A stretch of 64,000 nucleotides of DNA, from contig JACMLJ010000033.1 in the NCBI GenBank assembly GCA_014379625.1, positions 124,001 through 188,000 on the forward strand. Reading direction: 5' to 3'. This document shows, in pieces, positions 1 through 8,739 of the stretch (positions within the stretch are counted from its first letter, which is position 1; each line of letters begins with the position of its first letter). This DNA comes from Ferruginibacter sp. (lineage in GTDB: Bacteria; Bacteroidota; Bacteroidia; Chitinophagales; Chitinophagaceae). The notes below the pieces were generated by a model that saw only the letters and a list, made by a program, of their open reading frames with translations, searched no databases and had not been told where the DNA came from. The translations under genes were made by a program, and so were the position numbers.

Positions 1-641
1 GCCAGGTCGCCGCCATTGGGTGGAGGATAAAATGCGTGTGCAAGTACCCCGCCCGGGCCATCAAAATTACTTCCATCGCCGTGATTGCCGCTAACAAAAC
101 GAATTTTTATATGGGGATTGCTCGCAAATGGTATTTCAGTAAAATTAAGCGGTGTTACGGCGCTCCATAAACCCAGGGCCTGCGCTATCGCAGTTCTTAC
201 CTGTGCCTGTGTAAGGTCGCTTGAGAAATTTTGAAAACCATAAGTTAATGAGTTGGTAGTCCATTTATTTCCCTGTGCAACAAATTCGGCGGTATCCGGA
301 AAACCACAACGTGGTTTGGTCATCAATGCCCGGGTAGCTTCGTCTAATTGCCCCGAGACAGTTAATCCATTAAATTCCTGAAACTTCCTTAACGCCTCAG
401 CGGTATTTTGATCAAACTGGCCCTTTGTTTGGGGGGCAGCCGGCAGGGCTGTTGTCATGCCATCCCCTGCAAACTCATTGGTTTGCCCTTCAAAATAACC
501 AAACATAGCGAGATAGCTCTGCAGGCGTTCCACGTCTTCGCCACCGGATCCTTCAGCTAAATTAGCAGTTTGGGGTACATAATCTTTTGAAGCAGTTTCA
601 TTTTCCACTTCCTGAATAGTCATGGTTTTTTTCTTTTTCAT
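1..641 (-). CDS. Matrixin (M10A) metalloprotease with cysteine-switch prodomain, partial
   Basis: This is the N-terminal 213 residues of a zinc metalloprotease that runs off the left edge before the HExxH site. Residues 30-108 look like the peptidoglycan-binding-like prodomain of matrix metalloproteinases. Residues 110-116 read PRCGFPD, the classic cysteine switch whose Cys blocks the catalytic zinc in animal and plant MMPs. The catalytic domain begins near residue 125. Around residues 187-212 it has the MMP structural zinc/calcium segment, with HGDG, FDGPGG, LAHAF and a final GGD. H187, D189 and H202 match structural zinc ligands. There is no signal peptide: the N-terminus is MKKKKTMTIQ, and a second ATG at 623 would give a start inside this. 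The repeat-protein gene lies 41 bp upstream in the same direction. The family call is firm; substrate and export route are unknown. Confidence 0.88.
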   Translation of the reverse strand, partial: MKKKKTMTIQEVENETASKDYVPQTANLAEGSGGEDVERLQSYLAMFGYFEGQTNEFAGDGMTTALPAAPQTKGQFDQNTAEALRKFQEFNGLTVSGQLDEATRALMTKPRCGFPDTAEFVAQGNKWTTNSLTYGFQNFSSDLTQAQVRTAIAQALGLWSAVTPLNFTEIPFASNPHIKIRFVSGNHGDGSNFDGPGGVLAHAFYPPPNGGDL

Positions 642-682
642 TATTATAATTTTAGCGTAATGATTATATTGTTTTGATTTAT

Positions 683-1126
683 TTAACCTGCATAAGTGAG
701 GTGAAGTTTCCATGAACCGGGTAGTTCAATTGATGTTACCTGTTCCTTTGCTGTAGCGTTAGCAGTTTCACCCACGTTCATATTACCGGCGGGCATTTCA
801 CCATCCCCTGATAATTGTTGGGCTGTAAAGGAACCTGTACTTTCTGTCATATCTCCGGCAGGCATTTCACCACCGCCCGGTGACGGCTGGTCAGTAAAAT
901 TACCAGCTATGGCGGTCATCTCTCCCTGTGGCATTTCTCCACCGCCGGATGGCATTTCATCGCTAAAATTATCGGTAGCAGCAGTCATACTACCCGGTGG
1001 CATTTCTCCACCGCCTGTGGACATTTCGTCACTAAAATTTCCGGTAGTTTCAATCATGTTTCCGGGTGGCATTTCTCCACCACCTGATGGCATTTCGTTT
1101 TCTGAATTAATCATGTAATTGATCAT
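683..1126 (-). CDS. Small Gly/Met-rich protein of tandem 23-residue repeats
   Basis: A 147-residue protein I cannot assign to a family. It contains four to five tandem units of 23 residues (69 bp), each built on GGGEMPxGxM, then a Thr-rich stretch and GNFSDEMPS or a variant. The repeats degenerate toward the C-terminus, which ends in a non-repeated segment with ELPGSWKLHL. The composition is low-complexity, acidic and rich in Gly, Met, Pro and Thr, with no Cys. There is no signal peptide or membrane segment. The start at 1126 is followed by a second in-frame ATG at 1114. It lies directly upstream of the metalloprotease gene on the same strand, so co-transcription is likely. A substrate, a secreted peptide precursor or a surface filler are all possible; none is supported beyond position. 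Confidence 0.6.
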   Translation of the reverse strand: MINYMINSENEMPSGGGEMPPGNMIETTGNFSDEMSTGGGEMPPGSMTAATDNFSDEMPSGGGEMPQGEMTAIAGNFTDQPSPGGGEMPAGDMTESTGSFTAQQLSGDGEMPAGNMNVGETANATAKEQVTSIELPGSWKLHLTYAG

Positions 1127-1287
1127 AGTTTCTAAGTTTGATTTAAATAGAATAAATAATTATTTACGTGGAAAGTTTAATTGCAAACAATCAAAGGAGT
1201 TTGAAAATGAAAATTAATTAATTATAATATGAAATGCAAGCGTTAATTTTTATTAATAATTTTTTAATTTAATCAGCACATGTCCGG

Positions 1288-1372
1288 GCATTGCCTCATT
1301 TTCAAATTTTCTCATTTTCAAATTTGAAATCCAGGCCCTTCTTTTAGTTTTTAGCGCTCCTGTTAATTTAGT
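1288..1372. repeat. 85-bp direct repeat, copy A
   Basis: This copy aligns over its full length with 1431-1515 without gaps, with a minority of mismatches. It includes the perfect 14-bp palindrome TTTCAAATTTGAAA at 1316-1329. It lies upstream of the SusC-type gene. Confidence 0.8.
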
Positions 1373-1430
1373 GCCGGGGCAAAAAAACTGGCAACAAGTT
1401 CTCACTTTTTTGATGCAGTGTTTCACTCCG

Positions 1431-1515
1431 GCATTGAGTCATTTTCAAATTTTCTCATTTTCACATTTGAAATTCAAGCTCTTCCTTTAGTTCTAATCGC
1501 TCCGTTTAATTTAGT
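1431..1515. repeat. 85-bp direct repeat, copy B
   Basis: Second copy of the repeat at 1288-1372, offset by 143 bp. The inner palindrome is present with one mismatch (TTTCACATTTGAAA). It ends 191 bp before the susC ATG, so it could hold promoter or operator sites. Confidence 0.8.
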
Positions 1516-1706
1516 ATTTTGCCAAAATTTTGATTGCGAAAAGCAGCGTGGTACAGTGCTTTTATGGCTGATCTTTTTACACAAAGGGATTTATGGGAGT
1601 AAATTTTTTACGCTCAGAAAGGCAGGATGGTGCAGGACGATTTATAAAAAAGACAAGAATAAATTTATGTTGTCATTTCGATTATGCTACATTAAAAAAC
1701 TGCTGT

Positions 1707-4700
1707 ATGAAGCTAAACTTATTAATTTTAAGGAGAATGCTTTCGATCTCCTTTTTACTCCTCCTATGCTACCCTCCCAAATTAAAAGCACAAAATTCTC
1801 CCTTATCTGTTAGTGGGAAAGTAACAGATGAAAATGGTAAAGGTCTTAACAGTGTTACCATACAGGTAAAAGGTACCAGTAATGCTACCAGTACTTCCGA
1901 AGACGGCACTTTTAGAATTACCGGGCTTACGGGTAAGGAAAGGCTGGTAATGAGTTATGTGGGCTACCAAATCCAGGAAATACCAGTGAATAACAGGGCT
2001 GTCATTAACATTACGCTCGGTCTTTTGCAGAACATGATGGACGATGTTATAGTGGTGGGATATGGTACAATAAAAAAGAGTGACGTAACAGGCGCCCTTA
2101 CCAGTATTTCCGCTAAAACCATCCAGGAACGGCCATCAACTAACGTGTTGCAGACCTTGCAGGGTAAAGCAGCAGGTATGAATGTATCATCTAATATTAA
2201 ACCCGGGGAAACCCCTGTTGTGAGAATACGGGGTACCCGTTCAATAAGTTTTTCAAACGATCCCTTGTATGTGGTGGATGGCATTCCAATTGTAGCGGCG
2301 CTGGGTGTCAATTCATTTTCTATTAATGACCTGAATCCCAATGATATTGCCTCAATTGAAATTTTGAAGGATGCCTCTGCTACTGCAATATATGGATCAA
2401 GGGGCGCCAACGGTGTGATCCTGATATCCACAAAGAAAGGCACTAAAGGGAAGGTTGCTGTAAACTATAATTCTACTGTTACGCTTGACCGGTTTAAATC
2501 CTTAACTGACTGGATGGATGCCGGTCAGTGGGTTGACAGGTGGCGGGAAGCGTTGATTAATGGACGTAATTACCAGACCACTACCAACACAAGTTTAAAC
2601 CAGGCTCCTACTATTGGATACCCCGATCCTTTTTTAGACCTGCAAAAAATGGGATTTGGCACGGACAGGTATTCGCAGGAATCTATCTGGATGGGTTACG
2701 AATGGGATGTTTATGGAATAACTCCAAAAAAACGCGCCTCCACCGCTGAAGAACTGGCGCTCGGATGGCCTGCCCAGGTACCTGTTTACAATTCAAGAAA
2801 CATCAGGGACTTTGACTGGTTAGGTCAGGTTGTTCGCCAGGGTGTTACCCAAAACCACCAGGTTTCACTTTCTTCTGGTACTGAAACCTCAAAATTATAT
2901 TTGTCATTGGGTTATAATAATCAATTGGGTGTGCAGAAAGACCAGGATTTTGAACGCTTTAATTTAAATCTAAACGGAGATATTACGCCAACCAAATGGC
3001 TTACATTGGGTACCTCCATACTAGCGTCAATGTCCAAACAAAACTTTGGTATTAATGCCAATCTTGGCAATACAGGTACTAAAGACCTGTATGGAAGAGC
3101 TGCGGATCAATTCCGGTATGCTCAGCCCAGGGATACCAGTGGAAACTTCATCAGAAATCCGGGGGGTCAGTTAAACACCTGGAATCCTTTGGTAGATATT
3201 GATCAATCGATAAATGAACGACGTTCTTCATCTATAATGGCTAATGTTTTTTCAGAAATAAAATTTACCCCCTGGCTCAAATACAGGGTGAACTTTGGTG
3301 CACAGCTACGGAATTTCAGGAATGGATCATGGACCGGCCCAAATGTTACAGGACACCTGAACGCAACCCCCAATACTGCCGGTTACAGCAGGGAAGAGAA
3401 TTTCTCATGGGTAGTAGAAAACCTTCTTTTTTTCGACAAAACCTTTGCAAAAGTACATAGGGTTGGCGTTACCCTGCTCCAGTCTTCTCAGCAATCCCGC
3501 CGGGAAAATACCAATGCTAATGTACAGGGAACTGTAAACCCGCTTAATTTGTGGTACGACCTTGCTTCAAATACCAATGGAAGACCTATAGGTTATGGGA
3601 CGGGTTTTACTGAAAATACACTCACTTCATTCATGGGCCGTGTAAACTATACCCTCATGGACAAATACCTGCTTACCGCTTCGGCACGTTATGATGGTTC
3701 GTCCGTACTGGCGCCTGGTCATAAATGGGATTTCTTCCCCTCATTTGCCCTTGCCTGGAAAATGCACGAAGAAAAATTCATCAGCGGAATAAACTGGATC
3801 AACGAGATAAAACCGCGTATTGGTTACGGTATAACCGGCAATTCTTCCGTAAACCCTTACACCACCACAGGGCCACTTAGCAGGAATAACTATGTTTTTG
3901 GCAGCACTCCTGCTATCGGCTTTTTGCCTCAGTTAGTAAAAAATCCGGATCTTAAATGGGAGCAAACAGCCCAGTGGAATATTGGTTTGGACTTTTCTGT
4001 ACTTAAGCGCCGTTTATCCGGGTCTGTTGAGCTTTACCGACAAAACACTTCGGATATTATTTTCGAAAGAACCATTCCGGCGGTATCAGGCTATGTTACC
4101 AAAATCAATAATGTCGGCAAAACGATGAATAAGGGAATAGAGATCACGCTTTCCACGGTCAATATCGATAAAGGAGATTTTACCTGGAGTACAGAACTTA
4201 ATTACTCCAGGAACATCGAAAAAATTGTAGAACTGATCAATGGGAAGGAGGATATGCTCGCCAACCGCCTCTTTATCGGTCAGCCTATCAACGTTTTTTA
4301 CCACTACGATAATGCGGGAATTTGGGGAAATAGTTCTAAAGACCTTGCAGAGATGGCTAAATTTAACGCGGCGCCGGGTAATCATAGATTCTATCCTGGA
4401 ACCATTAAAATAGTTGATCAGCTTACAGTGGATACCAATGGCGACGGAATTATGGATGCAGGAGACTACAGGATCAATGCATCAGATTATGTGATTCGCG
4501 GAACGAGCCGCCCGAAATGGTCAGGAGGCATCACCAATACCTTCAGGTATAAAAACTGGTCGTTAAGCTCCTTTATCTATGCGCGTATAGGTCAAACCTA
4601 TTTTGGAGGATACCCTAATTCTTATGGTGGAAATTTTCCGAACGGCCGCGTGGAAAACGATATATGGTCATGGACCAATCCTAACGGACGCTGGCCCCAG

Positions 4701-5033
4701 GCGGTTAACGGTACACTCGTTGACAACTTCACCCCGGCAATGCAATACAATGATGGTTCATTTGTAACGGTTAGGAATATTTCCCTAATCTACGACCTGC
4801 CCGCACAACTGATCAAAAGGGCGTCAATAAAAAACGTGCAGTTAAATATACAGGTACTCAACCCCTTTATTTTTGGCGGCGATATTGTAAAGTGGGGGCT
4901 CAATCCGGATGATGATACCAACTGGGGTAACGAATCCCTGTCAAACAGTAACAGCACTGCTCCATTGGGGGGAGTGAACAATAACACGATTCTTCCTCAA
5001 AGCATTGTATTTGGTTTAAGGGTAGGTTTATAA
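1707..5033 (+). CDS. SusC/RagA-type TonB-dependent outer-membrane transporter
   Basis: An outer-membrane beta-barrel that imports oligosaccharides or similar nutrients with a SusD lipoprotein lid, driven by TonB. The frame is open from 1593, but the ATG at 1707 gives a normal signal peptide (MKLNLLILRR, hydrophobic core, cleavage near KAQ), so I chose it; length is then 1,108 residues. After the signal come a carboxypeptidase-regulatory-like domain (SVSGKVTDENGKGL), the TonB-box region DDVIVVGYG, the plug start DVTGALTSI, the plug motif DPLYVVDGIPI and the long barrel ending in GLRVGL. The SusD partner follows 26 bp downstream. No sensor or anti-sigma gene is next to it, and the substrate cannot be read from sequence. 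Confidence 0.95.
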   Translation: MKLNLLILRRMLSISFLLLLCYPPKLKAQNSPLSVSGKVTDENGKGLNSVTIQVKGTSNATSTSEDGTFRITGLTGKERLVMSYVGYQIQEIPVNNRAVINITLGLLQNMMDDVIVVGYGTIKKSDVTGALTSISAKTIQERPSTNVLQTLQGKAAGMNVSSNIKPGETPVVRIRGTRSISFSNDPLYVVDGIPIVAALGVNSFSINDLNPNDIASIEILKDASATAIYGSRGANGVILISTKKGTKGKVAVNYNSTVTLDRFKSLTDWMDAGQWVDRWREALINGRNYQTTTNTSLNQAPTIGYPDPFLDLQKMGFGTDRYSQESIWMGYEWDVYGITPKKRASTAEELALGWPAQVPVYNSRNIRDFDWLGQVVRQGVTQNHQVSLSSGTETSKLYLSLGYNNQLGVQKDQDFERFNLNLNGDITPTKWLTLGTSILASMSKQNFGINANLGNTGTKDLYGRAADQFRYAQPRDTSGNFIRNPGGQLNTWNPLVDIDQSINERRSSSIMANVFSEIKFTPWLKYRVNFGAQLRNFRNGSWTGPNVTGHLNATPNTAGYSREENFSWVVENLLFFDKTFAKVHRVGVTLLQSSQQSRRENTNANVQGTVNPLNLWYDLASNTNGRPIGYGTGFTENTLTSFMGRVNYTLMDKYLLTASARYDGSSVLAPGHKWDFFPSFALAWKMHEEKFISGINWINEIKPRIGYGITGNSSVNPYTTTGPLSRNNYVFGSTPAIGFLPQLVKNPDLKWEQTAQWNIGLDFSVLKRRLSGSVELYRQNTSDIIFERTIPAVSGYVTKINNVGKTMNKGIEITLSTVNIDKGDFTWSTELNYSRNIEKIVELINGKEDMLANRLFIGQPINVFYHYDNAGIWGNSSKDLAEMAKFNAAPGNHRFYPGTIKIVDQLTVDTNGDGIMDAGDYRINASDYVIRGTSRPKWSGGITNTFRYKNWSLSSFIYARIGQTYFGGYPNSYGGNFPNGRVENDIWSWTNPNGRWPQAVNGTLVDNFTPAMQYNDGSFVTVRNISLIYDLPAQLIKRASIKNVQLNIQVLNPFIFGGDIVKWGLNPDDDTNWGNESLSNSNSTAPLGGVNNNTILPQSIVFGLRVGL

Positions 5034-5059
5034 AAATTATGATCTTTAAAAATTTATTT

Positions 5060-7201
5060 ATGAAAAAATATAGTTGGATACTGGTAATATTATTCATTGG
5101 TGCTATTACCGGCTGTAAGAAATTTCTTGAGGAAAAACAGGTTACCAACCTCACACAGGAGTATTACAATAGTGAGGACGGTGTAAATTCACTTATCAAT
5201 GGGCTGTATGTGTATGCCCGTGTAAAACATGAGTGGGATGTTAATGGCGCCAGGCTGATTGAACCGGAGACAGATGCCTATATGACTTCTGCTGCTGCTA
5301 ATGCGCAAATGACTTCAGGAGCGTACGGTTCCGATGTTAGCACCATTGCCGCGAGTAATGTAGCTAACTATATCGGCGGGGCAAATTCAACCTCCGCCCC
5401 AATGGGCGCTTACCCCCACATTAACAATTGCAATATTGCACTCGATATTATTGATAATTTAAAACCCGGGAAATATAAGGATGATGCATTCAGGAAATCA
5501 AAAAGAGCTGAAGTATTATTTTTACGGTCCTGGGCCTATTACCTGGTATCGAATCAATTAGGGGATGTCCCCCTGGTACTCGCTCCCAAGCGTGAGGACA
5601 ATGGTATCTATTACTATCCAAAAGCCAAACTCGAAGATATTTATAGGCAGATCATTACTGATCTTCGTGAAGCCTACCAAAACCTTCCCGCAACAACTGA
5701 AAAGGGCCGGGCTTCCAGATGGGCGGCAGGCCATTTACTGGCGAAGCTTTACCTGAACCGGGCACAGGCCGCTGCGTTTCAGAATAGCAGCGAGGCACAC
5801 CTGAAGATGCTCTACAAAGGAAATGTTGCAACCGATCTTGATTCGGTGATCACTATCGCCAGTGAAGTAATCAGTGGCGTTGGAGGACTTGCCCCTGACT
5901 ACTGGACACTTTTTGACCCGAAAGTATCTGAAGGCACAGGTTCACATAAAGAAGTTTTATGGGCAGCCCAGTTTGACATCAACCTGCAACTCAATGGCCG
6001 CTTCGGTGGTAACCGCTCTGTAAATTACCATATTGGCGACTACACCAGCGAAACCGGCGTAACCCGTGTAATGGCATACGGAAGGCCATTTGGGTCATTT
6101 AAACCAACTGATTTTGCTTACGACAATTTCCGTGACAAAGTGAATGACAGCCGTTATTATAAAACTTTTCAGTACGAATATATTTGTAATACTACCGGTT
6201 CCTTTACCTGGAATGCCGCCGCCGCTACATGGTGGAATAACAACAAACCAGCAGGTGAGCCATCTGCTGTTGCAAATGCTCCAAGAGCTACACTAGGAAG
6301 GCGGGCACTTATTTACCTAGAAAATCAAAAAACTGAAGCGCTTGATTCACAAATGGTGATGAGCATGCCCTTTCAATTTATGGTGCGCTGGATAAGATCG
6401 GCTACCACCGGGAAATACTACTACAGGCTACGGCACAATGCGGCAAGCATGGGGCTTGCCACAGGAATAACAGCGCCTTATCTTTCTTCCAAAAAACATA
6501 TTGATCCGTTGAGAGGGGGAACTGCTGATGAAGCTAATTTCAATAAGGAGGAGGGTACCCGTGATGCGATTCTTATGCGTTTGGCTGAAACCTACCTGAT
6601 CAGGGCGGAAGCTTATGGCAGGAAAGGTAATTATGCCTCGGCAGTAACCGACATCAATGTATTGCGGCAGCGGGCATCTTATAAAGCAGGTGAAAACCGC
6701 CCCAATGTTTTAATAGAGTGGGAACCCAGGGCTTCCACGCTTACCCCGGCAGAAAGAAACTCCCCTTATCCCGCAGCCAATTCTTACAGTAAAATTATGG
6801 TGACAGAAAATCATTTTACACCAGGTACTACCGAAGCTTTGGCCGAAAGCTATATTCCAACAGCCACGTCAAAAGCAGATATGTTCATTCATTTTATCTA
6901 CAATGAAAAAGTACGCGAATTCCTGTCGGAAGGTATTGCCTGGGAAGACCAGCACAATGCAGGCATCCTTTATGACCGGGTTGTGTATCTCAACCAGATG
7001 GCTTCTGACAAAACGGGATTATGGCCGGTTGCCGATAATCCTGCGAATGGCACCGGGCAAAATGGAAATGGGAAAGGGCAAATGAAAAAACATTACACAT
7101 TCAGGCCATGGCCCAACTCGTATCTCGTTCAGCTTACAAATGAGAATGGTAAAACGCTTGATGCCGCGGCAAGAACTGCCTATCAAAACCCGGGGTATTA
7201 A
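5060..7201 (+). CDS. SusD/RagB-type nutrient-binding lipoprotein
   Basis: Outer-membrane lipoprotein that caps the SusC-type barrel and binds the ligand. Starting at 5060 gives a lipoprotein signal MKKYSWILVILF with lipobox ITGC; the seven extra residues from 5039 add nothing recognisable. The 713-residue mature architecture is SusD-like: N-terminal helical TPR region (NCNIALDII, AEVLFLRSWAYYLV) and the C-terminal segment RDAILMRLAETYLIRAEAYGRKGNY. It is longer than many SusD proteins. It is co-directional with and closely follows the SusC gene and ends in a strong hairpin terminator. Confidence 0.94.
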   Translation: MKKYSWILVILFIGAITGCKKFLEEKQVTNLTQEYYNSEDGVNSLINGLYVYARVKHEWDVNGARLIEPETDAYMTSAAANAQMTSGAYGSDVSTIAASNVANYIGGANSTSAPMGAYPHINNCNIALDIIDNLKPGKYKDDAFRKSKRAEVLFLRSWAYYLVSNQLGDVPLVLAPKREDNGIYYYPKAKLEDIYRQIITDLREAYQNLPATTEKGRASRWAAGHLLAKLYLNRAQAAAFQNSSEAHLKMLYKGNVATDLDSVITIASEVISGVGGLAPDYWTLFDPKVSEGTGSHKEVLWAAQFDINLQLNGRFGGNRSVNYHIGDYTSETGVTRVMAYGRPFGSFKPTDFAYDNFRDKVNDSRYYKTFQYEYICNTTGSFTWNAAAATWWNNNKPAGEPSAVANAPRATLGRRALIYLENQKTEALDSQMVMSMPFQFMVRWIRSATTGKYYYRLRHNAASMGLATGITAPYLSSKKHIDPLRGGTADEANFNKEEGTRDAILMRLAETYLIRAEAYGRKGNYASAVTDINVLRQRASYKAGENRPNVLIEWEPRASTLTPAERNSPYPAANSYSKIMVTENHFTPGTTEALAESYIPTATSKADMFIHFIYNEKVREFLSEGIAWEDQHNAGILYDRVVYLNQMASDKTGLWPVADNPANGTGQNGNGKGQMKKHYTFRPWPNSYLVQLTNENGKTLDAAARTAYQNPGY

Positions 7202-7264
7202 TTTTTGTTTCTGCCGAAAGTCAGGTTGTATCAGTAAAGGGATCAATTATCAATAGATTTTAGG

Positions 7265-7296
7265 AATAAAAGCGGTTGTAATCGACCGCTTTTATT
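7265..7296 (+). terminator. Rho-independent terminator of the susCD operon
   Basis: A 12-bp perfect stem, AATAAAAGCGGT with ACCGCTTTTATT, and an 8-base loop. It sits 64 bp after the SusD stop. The A/T-rich flanks make it potentially bidirectional. Confidence 0.85.
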
Positions 7297-7522
7297 ATTG
7301 TTATCAGAACTTAACTGTCGCACAAATAATCGCGGCTATTAAATTGACCTCACAGGGATTGAACCCAGCGGTAAATAACATGGAATTGTTTTAAAACACG
7401 GGTGAAATCCTTTCCATTGCAGTCTATTTCTTCTTAGTAGAATTATACCTTTTGTCACTCAACGTTAAATACAATTTTTGTTTTCTATTTTGAGGTTACA
7501 GGTATTTTTACCAGTAAAATAA
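7297..7522. other. Convergent intergenic space, nothing seen
   Basis: Between the susCD terminator and the end of the convergent permease gene I see no ORF, RNA or repeat. Confidence 0.5.
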
Positions 7523-8569
7523 TCATCCATTTCTAACCCTTGGATCCACAACTCCATACAATGTATCCGCAAGTATATTGATGAGTATAAAAATACATGC
7601 ACTTACCAATACAGCCCCCATCACCACCGGGTAATCTAACTTCTCCAATGCATCCACCGTAATTTTACCGATCCCCCTCCAGCCAAAAATGTATTCAACA
7701 AAAAATGCACCAGCCAGCAATTCGGCAAACCACCCGGTGATGGCGGTTATTACCGGGTTTAGTGCGTTTCGCAAAGCATGCCTTAAGATTACCGTTCTTT
7801 TACCGAGCCCCTTCGCGTAAGCTGTCCGGATATAGTCCTGGCTCAGCACATCCAGCATTGAACTCCGGGTAAGCTGCGTGATGATCGCGAGCGGGCGTAT
7901 ACCGAGCGTGAATGCAGGCAGGATAAGGTTTTTTAAAGTCAGGTATTTTTCGCCGGTCACTTCATCGATATCGAACCAACTGCCGGTCAAATTTAAACCG
8001 GTAAAGGGATGCAGCACCACCCCAAACAGAAAGGCAACAATGATGGCCATAAAAAAAGAGGGCGCGGATATGCCCGCAATACTGGAGAACACTGCGGCGG
8101 TATCCATCCAGCTACCTTTTTTTACTGCAGCGGTAACACCTAACAAAATTCCGGCAAAACTTGCAAAAAGCATAGCGGCCAGGGCTAACAATAAGGTGCC
8201 AGGCAGGGCTTCCATTAAAACCGCGCCCACATTTTTTTTTGTTTGATAACTTTTACGGAGATAGGGAATTTTAATTCCGACTTTGATCGTACTCCCTGCA
8301 AAAAATCCATTCAAATCTTTCCTCTCGATATCTTCAGCACTGTGGATACAAATGGGTGAAACATCATTCAAATATAAAAAAAACTGTTTCCATTTGGGTT
8401 GATCCAGGTATAAGTCCCGCCGGATATTTTCCATGGTTTTTTTATCCCCTGTTTGTCCCATGATCAGCCTGGCAGGGTCACCAAAACCCTGGAACATAAC
8501 AAAAACAAGCACTACCACGCCAAGCAGTACTAATAAGGAATAGAATGATTTTTTAAAAAAATGTTTCAA
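7523..8569 (-). CDS. ABC transporter permease, DppB/OppB type
   Basis: Inner-membrane subunit of a peptide/nickel-type ABC importer, 348 residues. It has an N-terminal membrane segment (SFYSLLVLLGVVVLVF), a large periplasmic insert, five further hydrophobic segments, the EAA-loop region with DYIRTAYAKGLGKRTV and the usual C-terminal ADTLYGVVDPRVRNG. The frame starts at a TTG (8567-8569). No in-frame ATG lies before residue 25, so the start is probably TTG or the upstream ATT codon at 8573-8575. No second permease, ATPase or binding protein is adjacent, so partners must be elsewhere. Confidence 0.9.
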   Translation of the reverse strand: MKHFFKKSFYSLLVLLGVVVLVFVMFQGFGDPARLIMGQTGDKKTMENIRRDLYLDQPKWKQFFLYLNDVSPICIHSAEDIERKDLNGFFAGSTIKVGIKIPYLRKSYQTKKNVGAVLMEALPGTLLLALAAMLFASFAGILLGVTAAVKKGSWMDTAAVFSSIAGISAPSFFMAIIVAFLFGVVLHPFTGLNLTGSWFDIDEVTGEKYLTLKNLILPAFTLGIRPLAIITQLTRSSMLDVLSQDYIRTAYAKGLGKRTVILRHALRNALNPVITAITGWFAELLAGAFFVEYIFGWRGIGKITVDALEKLDYPVVMGAVLVSACIFILINILADTLYGVVDPRVRNG

Positions 8570-8573
8570 ATTT

Positions 8574-8724
8574 GTGAATGGGCAATGGTGAATGGTCGAT
8601 GGTCAATTTGTCAATGGTGAATGCTGAATCAATGTGGTTTAAGCCTGAAGAGTTTTAACCTTTAACAACATTGAATGTTGAATGGTAAATGAAATTCCCT
8701 TTTTCGCCATTCAACATTGCCCAC
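8574..8724 (-). repeat. Degenerate heptad repeat forming an inverted pair
   Basis: GGTGAAT-like words at 8574-8634 on the plus strand are partly complementary to a segment at about 8706-8724 (CCATTCAACATTGCCCACC). In the transcript of the redox protein gene ending at 8740, the G/T-rich arm comes first and the A/C-rich arm second, giving an imperfect long hairpin before the permease start. Confidence 0.6.
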
Positions 8725-8739
8725 CTTGTAGCTATCGGG

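Larger units (their letters stand above)
1127..1706. other. Intergenic region between the repeat protein and susC
   Basis: No convincing gene. It carries AT-rich sequence and two copies of an 85-bp direct repeat (listed separately). A reading frame open upstream of the susC start lacks any protein-like character before the signal peptide at 1707. Confidence 0.6.

Noticed and set aside
1..641. Treating the metalloprotease as a pseudogene
   Set aside because: The frame is intact to the edge of the window; it is only truncated by the window boundary.
909..1118. Plus-strand open frame opposite the Gly/Met repeat protein
   Set aside because: It is the antisense image of the 69-bp repeats; the minus-strand frame is longer and next to the protease gene.
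1593..1706. N-terminal extension of the SusC protein
   Set aside because: The added 38 residues precede a complete signal peptide starting at 1707 and have no protein character.
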